From NCBI GenBank assembly GCA_015478945.1, contig JABUQX010095411.1:10001-26286 (forward strand): DNA of 16,286 bases, written 5' to 3'. The position numbers and the translations under genes were made by a program. Shown piece after piece: positions 1 through 9,226 of the stretch. The DNA is from Trachelipus rathkii (Eukaryota; Arthropoda; Malacostraca; Isopoda; Trachelipodidae). The number at the start of each line of letters is the position of its first letter. Positions within the stretch are counted from its first letter, which is position 1. Under the pieces are notes generated by a model. It saw only the letters and a list, made by a program, of their open reading frames with translations. It was not told the DNA's origin and did not search any database.

Positions 1-408
1 TTCTGATGGATCTGTTGGTAACGGGCTACTTTTTTTAATGGTTTTTCAAAATATTTTCTAATATTACTAATTTTAAAATATTTTTTCCTCGCTTTTAGAT
101 AGTTTTTTTTTTTTTACTTTTAATTTATCTTCACTTTATTAACATTGCAACTTTGATATGTTTTTTCCCCTCTTTTGGCATTGCAACATATGGTGATAAC
201 CTTAGCAAACAGATTAAAATTTTAGGCAATAGAATATACATGTTTATTTTTATAGGCGTTGCAGAACTTTTCTGGCACATCTTATCATTAATTAGCTTCG
301 ACATTGTATGCTCTTATAGTGTGACTCACAAGAAATGCAAGCTTAACCTCATTCTGTCATAACGCATTTGGAATTCCTACGTTAAAAAAGATTGCAATTT
401 CTCTGTCA
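1..408. other. T-rich non-coding sequence
   Basis: No gene is supported here. The sequence is rich in T runs, including one of more than ten T near 103-115. An open frame of 69 codons at 153-362 has no recognisable motif, is strongly hydrophobic because of the T-rich composition, and is no longer than chance allows in DNA of this composition. Confidence 0.6.
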
Positions 409-582
409 TCCCTCTTCTCTTCTCTTCTTCTCTCTCTCTCTCGTCTTTCTCTCCTCTCTCTCTCTTCTTCTCTCTCTCTCTTTCTCTCCTCTCTTTCTCT
501 CTTATTCTCTCTCTCTGCTCAATCTCTCTCTTCTCTCTTCGTTCGATCTCTGTCTCTCTTCTTCTCCTCTCTCTCTTCTCGT

Positions 583-632
<50 letters not shown>

Positions 633-714
633 CTCCTCTCTCCTCTTCTTCCTCTTCTTCTCTCTCTTTTTCTCTCTCTTCCTCGTTCTCATCTTCTCTC
701 TCCTCTCTCTCTCT
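409..714. repeat. (TC)n / polypyrimidine microsatellite
   Basis: About 300 bases on the + strand are almost entirely C and T, dominated by TC dinucleotides. Doublet breaks (TT or CC) are frequent and there are only scattered purines. The complementary strand is an equally long polypurine tract. Both strands are open over long stretches (Leu/Ser-rich on +, Arg/Glu-rich on -), but these are products of the repeat and not genes. A polypurine-polypyrimidine tract of this length could adopt triplex (H-DNA) structures; that follows from known behaviour of such tracts and is not shown by the sequence. Confidence 0.95.
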
Positions 715-1317
715 GGTTTTAGCGCTTGTATTAAGAGAAAATCTATTTATAGATAAAATACAGTAGGAAATAAGCTTAAATGCATACATATTTTGAAATT
801 TATGTTTGTATATATATTTTTTATATACCTTCAATATTTGTCATAAAAAAAAAGGGGGGGAACTTAATTCTCTTTAAAACAATTTTTAGGCAAAACGACA
901 AAAAAAAAAAAATGCACTGGGAAAATAAAAACATTTTCTCGAAAAATTTTTTACTCCTTTTCTTAGTTTCCCAATAAAAGCGTTTCAAGTTACAAAGTGC
1001 TAAATTTGGCCAATGGGACTCAAATGTAATCTTTTTTGCTATAAGCTTGATTGTACGGACGCAATTTACATGGGGACTTGCCCATAAAGCCTCGTCTTGA
1101 TATACTTATATATACTGCACCTGAAGGTTTTTCATTTGGAATGCTCTTTCGGGAGAATTATCCCATGTAATGTTTTTGTTTTTGATGACTGCCGACACCA
1201 CCCCATTTACGTATACTTAAAAACCACTATTTTTCGTAAATTAATTTTTTTTTTTTTAAACACACTCTTCTGACCATTATGGCACTAAATATCGCTGACA
1301 TAAATTTCTATAAATTT
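715..1317. other. Gene-free spacer with homopolymer runs
   Basis: No gene is supported. Visible items are an A9 run directly followed by a G7 run (845-860), a long A run at about 900-911, and a T run near 1245-1257. An open frame of 65 codons at 780-977 runs through these homopolymers and is Lys/Phe/Ile-rich with no domain signature. Confidence 0.6.
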
Positions 1318-1388
1318 CAAATTATAATATATAATATATATATTATATATATATTATCTATATTATAATTATATTAATATATATATAC

Positions 1389-1419
<31 letters not shown>

Positions 1420-1464
1420 ATATTTATATATATAATATATATATAATTATATATATATATATAC

Positions 1465-1514
<50 letters not shown>

Positions 1515-1597
1515 TATATCTAATATATATATAATTTTCTATATATCTATATTATATGATATATAAATCTCTATTATATATTATATATATATTAGGG
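1318..1597. repeat. Degenerate (TA)n microsatellite
   Basis: The sequence is almost pure A and T with alternating TA runs, broken by AA and TT doublets and a few isolated C or G. Pure alternating stretches exceed 30 bases (around 1480-1509). The tract is self-complementary, so hairpins and cruciforms are possible, and it is difficult to assemble. Confidence 0.95.
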
Positions 1598-3555
1598 ATG
1601 TATCGGGGGTTGCATTTTTTTTACTTTTTTAAAATTGGTTTGGGGGACTTTCCAATCTCATTTCCTGTTTAGTATAAGGCATTTAATACTGGAACTTGTA
1701 TACATGTAGTTTTATTTAATCACTGGCAGGTTCGTTAACACTAGGTATATCTAATTTTTTTTTATTTATTACAATTTGGAAGTAGGAGCTTTTGGCTTAT
1801 ATCTAATGTTTCATTTTAAAGGGTTTGGATTTTTTATAATTATTTATAATTTTCTTTTTATTACTTGAGTATATATAAATCAATATACAGATTTCACAAA
1901 CCATTCTTTTCATTTTTTAGTTTTGGTAGTTTAAATGGGACGCTCGTTTGGACCTATAATGAGAGGTTAGGTTCCCTCTTTTTTGTGATAACTAAATTTT
2001 TACTATTTTCTCACAATTTACTTCAGTCATTACATTTAATCAGAAATTTTTTGGGTACTGATTTACTGGTGTATTATCTAATTTACTATACTAGAAACTA
2101 GTTTTTACATAAATTTTATTTTTCTTTGGAGGTGATTACATTCATGTTGCTACATGTGGAAATGTTTGCATATTTCGTCTTTAAAGTTGCTTTTTGGGTA
2201 TTCCTTGGATGTTCGAGGGGGACTTTTTTCTTTCTGGGTAATATTTTTATCACATATAGCTTAATTATATGTGGGACTAATTTTTAAAAGTCATTTTTTT
2301 TTTATGTTATTTACACATGTTATTGGAATTAACATGTCTCATAATGGTTTTTTAACTCCGTCGTAGTACTTGGGGAGTATAAGAACTGGGGTCCTTGGAG
2401 CCTATGTAAACGTTTTTCGTTCCATGATGATTCAGAATTTGCTCGTTCGGAGAACATCTGGGCCTCAACGGAGATTTATAGATGTCAACGTAATAAGTAA
2501 TTATTTGACCTGCTTTATTCTTCAAATAGAGTTTTGGTTAGGCTTGAGCTGGGTTTCTTTGATGGGTTTAGTTAGTTGGCAAGATAAGATGCCTTTGGAA
2601 TGTGTCTTTTCATTTTTCGTTTATGGGTGATGTGTTTTCTTTGATTGTTATTCTTGTTCAAAGACAGGGCTTTTTACTTACTTTAGAATTATTCTTTTTG
2701 TTCTTATTTTTTTTGCAGAGAAGTTTCTTTAGTCTAATCCCTTCTTCCTTTCAACATAGATAAGGAACTGATCTTTTCTTTTTTCAGTATGAATTAGAGT
2801 GTAAAATTTTCTGACGAAAAAAAACCAATTTTCTCAAAGTAATTCAAGAGCTTTTTTGTTGTTGTGAATATTTTGTATAATATTTCACAATGCTTTAACT
2901 AGTCCGCTTACTATATTTCAACGTGGAAATTGAGTTCTTTGATTTAGTATTTCGCCGAAGCTGGTTTTTAACCTTCTTCCCACGAAATTTGAAGTATTTT
3001 GGGTTCCGTTCTAAAAGTCTCAAGATTTGGCGAGCTATGGAAACGGTTTATTACTAGATCGGAAGAAATTTAATGTTTTCTTCTTTAAAAAAAAAAAAAA
3101 AAGCCCGTTTGGAGGCTTCGATAGAAGTCAGTTTCAGTTGTGACTTAGATTTTTGGAAACTGTGTTTTTAAATCTCTCACTCTTCTATTCTCTAAAATAA
3201 CAAAGATTTGAAAAAATTACACAACGCTCTCGAGCTTTGCCTTTTGTTTTTGATGATAGTAACTTTCATTTTTGGTTTTAACATCTATTGTTTTTTGTTT
3301 TATTTAACAATATAATAAAAAATATCATCCCTTATATTATTAGACGGTAAAGGAAAACTGAATTGAAATTTGCAAATTCCATTAATCGGAGTCGCAATTT
3401 ATTGTCTTTATATAGTTAACTCAATCGTATTGTATGTTTTCATCCCACATTAAATGCAGCTAAATCTTCTGTGTCATGAAATTTTGTTCGGTGAGACATT
3501 GTTGAAAATTGATTTCTCATTTTTTTGAAACACATATTGGAGAATTGTGTAATAC
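1598..3555. other. T-rich low-copy non-coding DNA (intron-like bias)
   Basis: I see no supported gene in almost 2 kb. The + strand is clearly T-biased: bases 2161-2220 hold 27 T, 10 A, 16 G and 7 C, and bases 2641-2700 hold 31 T, 13 A, 9 G and 7 C. Open frames at 1865-2101 and 2370-2630 (the latter has no ATG at its start) show no motif I recognise. A run of 16 A occupies 3087-3102. The bias would fit intronic sequence transcribed along the + strand, which is inference only. Confidence 0.5.
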
Positions 3556-3713
3556 TGATATATTTAATATTATTATATATATAATATATAATATATTATA
3601 TATATAGTGCGATATATATATTAGTATATTATATGTATATATATGCTATTATATATATTATATATATTATATATATATATATAGTATATATAATTATATA
3701 TATATATTTATAG
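3556..3713. repeat. Degenerate (TA)n microsatellite
   Basis: About 160 bases of alternating TA with AA/TT doublets and rare G or C (for example around 3608-3610 and 3635). It has the same texture as the block at 1318-1597. Confidence 0.93.
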
Positions 3714-4113
3714 TTAGCGATTGTATTAGCAAAATTACTAACTAATCGATTAAAAAAAAAATTATATTATTATTTTATAGAATTGCCTCTTCGATAAGCC
3801 CTAAACCTCGCTAGTCAGTTTTTCGTAACGAAGAAAAAGCTTCCTTACAAAGTTGAAATATTCATTTTGAAAATTATTTCTGAGTCTAATATTTTAATTA
3901 TTTTATTGGGGCAAATTTTACGTGGAATATTGTGTGTGGGCGTTTATTATTATGATTTTTCAAAGAATTAAAATACTTGTTTATAGGAATAAACAATAGA
4001 AATACTGTATCATTTAGTTTAATCATTTTCGATTTTGGAATTGGGGGAAATTTTATTTGAGTTAACTTGGCTTTTTTCACCTTCGTTCCAGTTGGGACCG
4101 AATTGTTATGTGG
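3714..4113. other. AT-rich non-coding spacer
   Basis: This spacer lies between the TA block and the TG tract and holds no recognisable gene or RNA. Open frames entering it from the TG tract are extensions of repeat translations. Confidence 0.55.
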
Positions 4114-4156
<43 letters not shown>

Positions 4157-4291
4157 GTGTGTGTGTGTGTTGTGTGTGTGTGTGGTGGTGCGTGTGTGTG
4201 TGTGTGTGTGGTGTTGTGTTTTGTGTGGTGTGTGTGTGTGTGTGTGTGTTGTGTGTGGTGTGTGTGTGTGGTGTGTTTGTGTGTGTGGTGT

Positions 4292-4337
<46 letters not shown>

Positions 4338-4458
4338 GTGTGTGTGTGTGTGTGTTGGTGTGTTGTTGGTGTGTGTGTGTGTGTGGTGTGTGTGTGTGTG
4401 TTGTGTGTGGGTGTGTGTTGGGTGTGTGTGTGTATGTGTGTGTGTGTGTGTGTGTGTG

Positions 4459-4496
<38 letters not shown>

Positions 4497-4531
4497 TGTG
4501 TGTGTGGTGTGTGTGTGGTGTGTGTGTGTGT
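4114..4531. repeat. (TG)n/(CA)n microsatellite, 418 bases
   Basis: A nearly pure TG tract with very few bases other than T and G: one C in a TGCG at about 4189-4192 and one A in TGTATG near 4432. Interruptions are almost all GG or TT doublets, as if single bases were missing from a perfect alternation. All three + frames and at least two - frames stay open (Cys/Val or His/Thr repeats), so the long ORFs across it are not genes. Alternating TG tracts can adopt Z-DNA, which is known for this sequence class and not demonstrated here. Confidence 0.97.
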
Positions 4532-4669
4532 AGCAATCCCATTAGATGCTTTCAACATCTATTTTGGTAATCTGGGGCATTAACACAAATTAGCATATTA
4601 TTTAGAAAATTATTTCTTATCTTAGTATCAGCTGACTTATCTAATAAATCATTAATCGGTCAAGTTATT
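4532..4669. other. AT-rich spacer
   Basis: Short AT-rich sequence between the TG tract and the AAT/ATT block; nothing is recognised in it. Confidence 0.5.
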
Positions 4670-4830
4670 TATTCTATTATTAATAATAATTAATAATAAT
4701 AATATTATTATTAATTATTATTATTTAGATTATATTTATTATTATTATTATATAATATATATTAATAAATATTATTATTAATTTAATATATCTATTATGT
4801 AATCTCTATATAATTGTTATTTTATCAATG
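4670..4830. repeat. Degenerate (AAT/ATT)n block
   Basis: Trinucleotide AAT units on the left switch to ATT units on the right, then decay into mixed TA/ATT sequence. The switch creates a hairpin-capable inverted repeat (entered separately). No coding potential is seen. Confidence 0.85.
4681..4723. repeat. Perfect 20-bp inverted repeat with 3-base loop
   Basis: The left arm (4681-4700) and right arm (4704-4723) are exact reverse complements separated by AAT. The arms are built from TAA/TTA units with a phase break at the same distance from the centre on each side. A cruciform or RNA hairpin could form, though all pairs are A-T. It probably arose from a strand switch inside the trinucleotide repeat. 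Confidence 0.85.
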
Positions 4831-5404
4831 ATTTATTATTATTAATGTCTAATGCTTGATATTAACTTAAGTAAGAAAGAATTATTATTATTGGTAGAGT
4901 AGTAGTTAAGTAGTAGTTGCTAGTTGTATACTAGTTGCTATGTATTAGTTAGTTGTAGGTATGTATGAAATCCAGTAATTTACTTTAGAGCATGATATAT
5001 TCATAGGCTATGCTCTATTGTTTGTGTGGAACTTAAATATAAAGACAATTCATATAATCACATAACAATTTAAGACTATTTCTTTAATATTAATTCGATA
5101 TTAACATTTGAATTCTTGATTCTTGACAATACTGTAATATATTATAATTAATTATTATAGATATTTTTGAAGAGTTGTACATTCAAAACAGTTTGGTTGC
5201 AATCATATTGTGATTCATTTCATTAATCTGGATAATTGCAAAGCTAACAGGTGAATAATATAAGATAATAATTTATATTGATTTATTATTTTATAAAGGT
5301 AAAAACTCTTTCTCTTTTCAGCATTTTATAATAAGAATCATATCTATTTTATAATTTAATAAGCCAATTAGGGGAAAGCTAATCATCTTCATCATTCTAA
5401 TTAT
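4831..5404. other. AT-rich spacer with a small cryptic repeat
   Basis: No gene is supported. At about 4895-4956 there is a cryptic tandem pattern of AGTAGT and TAGTTG units in several imperfect copies. The rest is AT-rich sequence without recognisable features. Confidence 0.5.
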
Positions 5405-5434
5405 TTAATATAATATACGAGTATTATATATATC

Positions 5435-5479
<45 letters not shown>

Positions 5480-5573
5480 CATATATACATACAATATATT
5501 ATATAACTCAATATACTTATATACTAACTATATCACACTATTATATATATATACTATTTATATATATATATAT
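5405..5573. repeat. (TA)n microsatellite
   Basis: Alternating TA with imperfect flanks; the purest stretch is about 5434-5475. It directly abuts the TGTAACG that begins the candidate LTR at 5574. Confidence 0.92.
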
Positions 5574-6072
5574 TGTAACGAAATGAGTTTTCAATATTTT
5601 TTATTTATTTCATATTTATTGAAATACGTATATACAGTAGCAAGTGAGCGCAGCTTACACAACTTGCGTTGTAATAATATAATAACGACCTCTTTTCTTT
5701 GGCTAGCCACAACTATTACCGAGTATCGGTCGTATACGCGTTAAGGATAGGTTTTGTCTCTTATGGAGATATGTCGCGGCTTATTTGAGTGGGCTTGTGC
5801 ACGAATACTTCAACTGAATAGCGTACCTAGATTAGGCGTAGCGCATGCTATAAAGACAAAATAATAACAGAGATAATTACTAACTGTCAGTATTCTGTGT
5901 TTTTAGAATAAAGATTGTCTAAGGATTCTCTATTAACAATCAATTCAAATTTATATTTAATTTGCAATTCTGCGCAGCTACACGTTAAACAAATATTTTA
6001 CTAGTCAATACGCACATCGCCTGCGGTAATACGATAGCTTGCTTTTCTTAGAACGCTTATAAGTTAATAACA
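5574..6072 (+). mobile_element. Candidate LTR of an LTR retrotransposon
   Basis: The roughly 499-base segment begins TGTAACG right after a (TA)n tract and ends at a CA (6071-6072), so it has the TG...CA ends usual for LTRs. It is richer in G and C than its flanks. Signals appear in the expected order: TATAAAG at 5849-5855, an arthropod-type initiator TCAGT at 5887-5891, and AATAAA at 5907-5912, giving a short putative R region. A primer-binding-like TGGCGCAACC follows six bases after the end. I see no second copy in the window, so it would be a truncated element, or its other LTR lies outside or is lost. The TATA-to-initiator spacing (about 40) is longer than usual. The family (Gypsy-like or other) is not determined. 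Confidence 0.4.
5849..5912 (+). promoter_or_regulatory. LTR core promoter and polyadenylation signal
   Basis: TATAAAG (5849-5855), TCAGT initiator (5887-5891, putative +1 at the A of 5889) and AATAAA (5907-5912) lie within 64 bases. A start site followed within about 20 bases by a poly(A) signal makes sense in an LTR, where one short R region serves both roles. Each motif alone is weak evidence; the order and clustering inside a TG...CA segment is what supports it. Confidence 0.35.
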
Positions 6073-6077
6073 ATAGG

Positions 6078-6107
6078 TGGCGCAACCATGGAATTCAACC
6101 TCCATGG
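6078..6107 (+). other. Primer-binding-site-like sequence with hairpin
   Basis: TGGCGCAACC at 6078-6087 begins with the TGG expected of a retrotransposon primer-binding site (complement of tRNA CCA-3'). It overlaps a perfect 7-bp inverted repeat, CCATGGA (6086-6092) and TCCATGG (6101-6107), with an 8-base loop. I did not identify the tRNA. A short ATG frame in a good arthropod start context follows at 6153 and stops after 12 codons (6189-6191). Confidence 0.35.
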
Positions 6108-6485
6108 CACATAGAAAGGCTTGCGGAAACTTACCGAAGGCAATAAATCAAAATGGAGGAGAAAATACATTTAGGAGGTTCTTCGCTTTAATATTCTTTG
6201 CAAATTCTCGTTATTTAATTAATTTTTAAAGTTAATGCACGCATAACATTATGTTTTATTTTCTGTTAGAGTATTCATCGCATAATCGTTCAGTTATTAT
6301 AAAACTTTTGAAAGTAAGATGGCTTATTATTTCAAATAATTAATAAAAATTCCTTAAGTGGTAACTTTCTACACATTAAAATAATTAAAACAGTGTAGTT
6401 TCACATTGGGCGGAGGATCCAAACGTACAATATAGGTCATCTCCGAGGACAAGAAAGAGTAATTGCGACGTTAGCATTGGGATAA
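6108..6485. other. AT-rich sequence downstream of the LTR candidate
   Basis: If the LTR is real, this should be the leader and start of gag, but it is AT-rich, full of stops and has no gag, protease or polymerase motif. Either the internal region is replaced or eroded, or the LTR call is wrong. Confidence 0.4.
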
Positions 6486-6659
6486 AGAACTTTTGCTGAT
6501 TTGACCTATTATAAATTCGTTATGCTGAGGTCTGGTACAAGGAAGTTTCTGGAACAACAGGAGGGCAGAGTTCATCTTAAGTTGAAAATCATAGATGATC
6601 TTAATTATTACATATCAAGATTGCAAGTAAGCCTTTGTATTTTTAAATTAATGAATTAA
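6486..6659 (+). pseudogene. Short unrecognised ORF, possible exon or gag fragment
   Basis: This frame is open from 6486 after a TAA, has an ATG at 6522, and stops at 6657-6659. Its predicted peptide is charged and looks more protein-like than the repeat ORFs (for example a segment reading RKFLEQQEGRVHLKLKI). Codons up to 6626 are followed by GTAAGC, a good splice-donor match, after which the sequence becomes AT-rich and runs into (TA)n. It could be a host exon ending at 6626, or a scrap of the retrotransposon whose LTR lies upstream. The length (about 57 codons) is within chance for this DNA. Confidence 0.2.
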
Positions 6660-6709
6660 TATATATATATATATATAATATTATATATAACACTAATATA
6701 TAATATATA

Positions 6710-6741
<32 letters not shown>

Positions 6742-6877
6742 CTATTCTACTAATATATAATATAATATATAATATACATAATATATAACTACATATATAT
6801 ATACGGATATATCTAATATATAATATCTAATATATATATATATTATACTATATTATAGATTATATATTATATCTATA

Positions 6878-6916
<39 letters not shown>

Positions 6917-7115
6917 TATAATAAATGTATATATATTATATATTATATATATATTAACTACTAATAATATATATATATTATATATATATATACATAACTA
7001 TATATTATTTATTCAATATCTATATATATCTATTTACATATATTATATATATATATATCATATTAATTATACGGTATATATATATATATTATACACATAT
7101 ATTATAATATATATA

Positions 7116-7153
<38 letters not shown>

Positions 7154-7718
7154 TATAATATTAAATATATATTATATATATAACTAATATACTATATATA
7201 CATACTACTATACATACTCAATATACATATATATATATACTATATACATATATATATATATATCTATATTCATATATATTTATGTATAAATATATATATA
7301 TACTCATAATTTATACATACATATATATAAGTATTACTGTCTATAAAAAAAATATATATCAAATATATATATATATTATATATATATATATATACTATTT
7401 AATATTTAATATTTACTTTAGGGACGATATATTATAACTTTCCGCATGCTCAAATATTTTCCTCAGAATATATATATATTATACTTATATATATATATAT
7501 ATTATATATATATATATATAATATATATATATACAATATATATATATATATACTATATATATACATATATAATATATATATATATACTACTATATATATA
7601 TTTTATATAATCGTAAATATTACTACATTATTATATACACTAATACATATATATATATACTAATATACACACATCATATAACTATACTACACACTATAAT
7701 ATATATATAATATATATG
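6658..7718. repeat. Long degenerate (TA)n array, about 1 kb
   Basis: Over a kilobase is almost entirely A and T with TA alternation, TAT/ATA phase shifts and scattered C or G. A few less repetitive islands occur, for example around 7422-7466. Later parts (7200-7330 and 7640-7690) contain more TAC/CAT units. The array is largely self-complementary. It merges directly into the GT-rich segment at 7719. Confidence 0.95.
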
Positions 7719-7953
7719 TGTGGTGGTGGTGGTCGCTGTGTCGTGATTTGTGTCTTAGGTTAGTTGAAAGTGTAATGGGTGTGTGTGTAAGAAGTCTATG
7801 TGCTTTAGTATGGCAAGGTTGGTGATTGTTACCTTACCACTATAACTACGCAGTGTACTAAAACGCTGCAGACGCAAGGTTGTAGCGCACGTACCCAGCT
7901 CACACAATACTCACTACATCACATACTCATTCAATCACTTTTTTTACTACTAT
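7719..7953. other. GT-rich segment changing to CA-rich segment
   Basis: It begins with a GTGGTGGTGG run (about 7719-7732), stays G/T-rich to about 7800, and is C/A-biased from about 7850 towards the GAA tract. No gene or RNA is recognised. Confidence 0.5.
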
Positions 7954-8016
7954 AAGAAGAAGAAGAAGAAGAAGAGAAGAAGAAGAAGAAGAAGAAGAAG
8001 AAGAAGAAGAAGAAGA
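7954..8016. repeat. (AAG)n / GAA trinucleotide repeat, 63 bases
   Basis: About 21 AAG units with one broken unit near 7974. One strand is pure purine. Long GAA-TTC repeats are known to form triplexes and to be length-unstable in animals. The minus-strand poly-Ser ORF over it is a repeat product. Confidence 0.97.
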
Positions 8017-8097
8017 CGCACAGAAGCAAACGACAAGCACACGCACACGACAATAGAACAGCAGCAACCACACAAGCACACGCACACCACCGAACGA
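8017..8097. other. CA-rich, T-poor segment
   Basis: This segment is composed mainly of C and A with CACACG/CAGCAA units and almost no T on the + strand. It looks like a decayed cryptic simple repeat between GAA and AAT tracts. No gene is seen. Confidence 0.6.
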
Positions 8098-8230
8098 TAA
8101 ATAATAATAATAATAATACATAATAAAATAATAATAAATAATACTAATAATAGAATAATAATATAATAATAATTAATAATAATAATAATAATCTGAGATA
8201 ATCAAAATAATAAATAAAATAAAAAAAATT
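8098..8230. repeat. (AAT)n / ATA trinucleotide repeat
   Basis: AATAAT units with several single-base breaks, ending in an A-rich run before 8230. It continues the A-rich, T-poor bias of 7951-8097. Confidence 0.93.
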
Positions 8231-8619
8231 TAACAGCACTTAATCACAACTTTGGCAACAAGTTAGCACAGGCAATGCATTGATGCTAATTTTAAAAGAT
8301 GTAGCACATAGTGTTTGTGGTGAGTATGTTGTGTGTATGTACGTATGCATGTGTATACGTCCGTTGTATAAAAACACTGCGTGTTAGCTTTGATCGTGCT
8401 TCGACTGTGTTGTGTCGGATCTGGTGAATGTGTTGCTGTTAGTCAGTGTGATGTCAGGTGCTCGCTCGTTGTGCTAGTGTTATAATCATGGTTACCTACT
8501 TTAACATCGAATTTGCAATATTTCATTTTTTAATCGAAAGAGATTAAATATAATTGCACTATTATGATAAATGCTAATATTGTCTGAAGAAAGAACTCGC
8601 AGATACTTAGTTATGTTAG
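8231..8619. other. Gene-free segment, GT-rich at 8300-8480
   Basis: No gene is recognised. Bases 8300-8480 are G/T-rich on the + strand (TGTGTT, GTATGT units), the mirror of the C/A bias at 8017-8097, but I could not align the two as an inverted copy. Confidence 0.5.
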
Positions 8620-8770
8620 TTAATTTTAGTTAATTTATTATTCATTAATTATATTATTTTATTAGTAATTATTATTAACTTATTAATGTTATTATATTAT
8701 TCACTTAATTATTTTATTATTGTATTATTTTAATATTTATATTAATTAATTATTATTCATTAATATTTCG
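8620..8770. repeat. TTA/ATT-rich low-complexity block
   Basis: About 150 bases almost only of A and T with irregular TTA, ATT and TTAAT units. It is low complexity and not coding. Confidence 0.75.
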
Positions 8771-9110
8771 GGTATGGTTAATTTATTCATATATTCATAT
8801 GTTATATTTTAATTCGATTTCAAAGTTAAAGAAGTATCTCGACCACGCAAATTCTAAGAAGACAATTCAGAAGGAAGTTAAATTATGAATAATGTCCATG
8901 TTAAATGATTTAGTCCTGAATTTTGGTGTATGAACTATGGCTAGAGTCTCAAATTCCAAGCCAAATTTCAGAGCGGGCTGCTCTCACGATCAGTATAATT
9001 GTCATGTACTCTGCCAACTCATTACTCAGTTGCTCTCCGTAAGATCAGGTTCCTAGATGTACTTGGTCTTCAGACTGTTTTATTTTAGTAGTATAAAGAG
9101 CGTTTTTATT
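8771..9110. other. Low-copy non-coding sequence
   Basis: Moderately AT-rich sequence with no repeat structure and no open frame worth reporting. A TATAAAG near 9092-9098 precedes the hexamer repeat but has no associated gene. Confidence 0.5.
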
Positions 9111-9145
9111 GCGGCTTCCGGCTCCGGCTCGGGCTCCGGCTCCGT
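9111..9145. repeat. GGCTCC hexamer tandem repeat
   Basis: About five to six imperfect copies of GGCTCC (variants CGGCTT and CGGGCT) form a GC-rich island in an AT-rich setting. It lies about 80 bases before the hAT-like terminus at 9227. Such GC-rich hexamer arrays do occur inside DNA transposons, so it may belong to a mobile element, but I cannot show that from one copy. Confidence 0.7.
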
Positions 9146-9226
9146 TCTCGATTTCATAAAATATTTCGGCTTCTCCTGAAATTCTACATCGAAAAGATCG
9201 TGAGCAGCTTAGTGTGTACTTAGCGG

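Noticed and set aside
392..834. Leu/Ser-rich ORF on + and Arg/Glu-rich ORF on - over the TC tract
   Set aside because: Both are direct translations of a TC/GA dinucleotide repeat and have no unique sequence beyond the tract.
1865..2630. Possible nuclear copy of mitochondrial DNA in the T-rich region
   Set aside because: T and G bias and hydrophobic ORFs suggested it, but no recognisable mitochondrial protein block or tRNA was found.
3898..4583. Long Cys/Val ORFs on + and His/Thr ORFs on - (up to 214 codons)
   Set aside because: A TG/CA repeat has no stop codons in any frame, so overlapping ORFs in several frames are expected and carry no gene evidence.
7927..8121. Minus-strand ORF with poly-Tyr and poly-Ser
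   Set aside because: It is produced by the AAT and GAA repeats and their flanks; no start context or domain is seen.
1318..8770. CRISPR-like or satellite arrays
   Set aside because: All repeated stretches are mono- to hexanucleotide simple repeats; there is no regular repeat-spacer structure or long tandem monomer.
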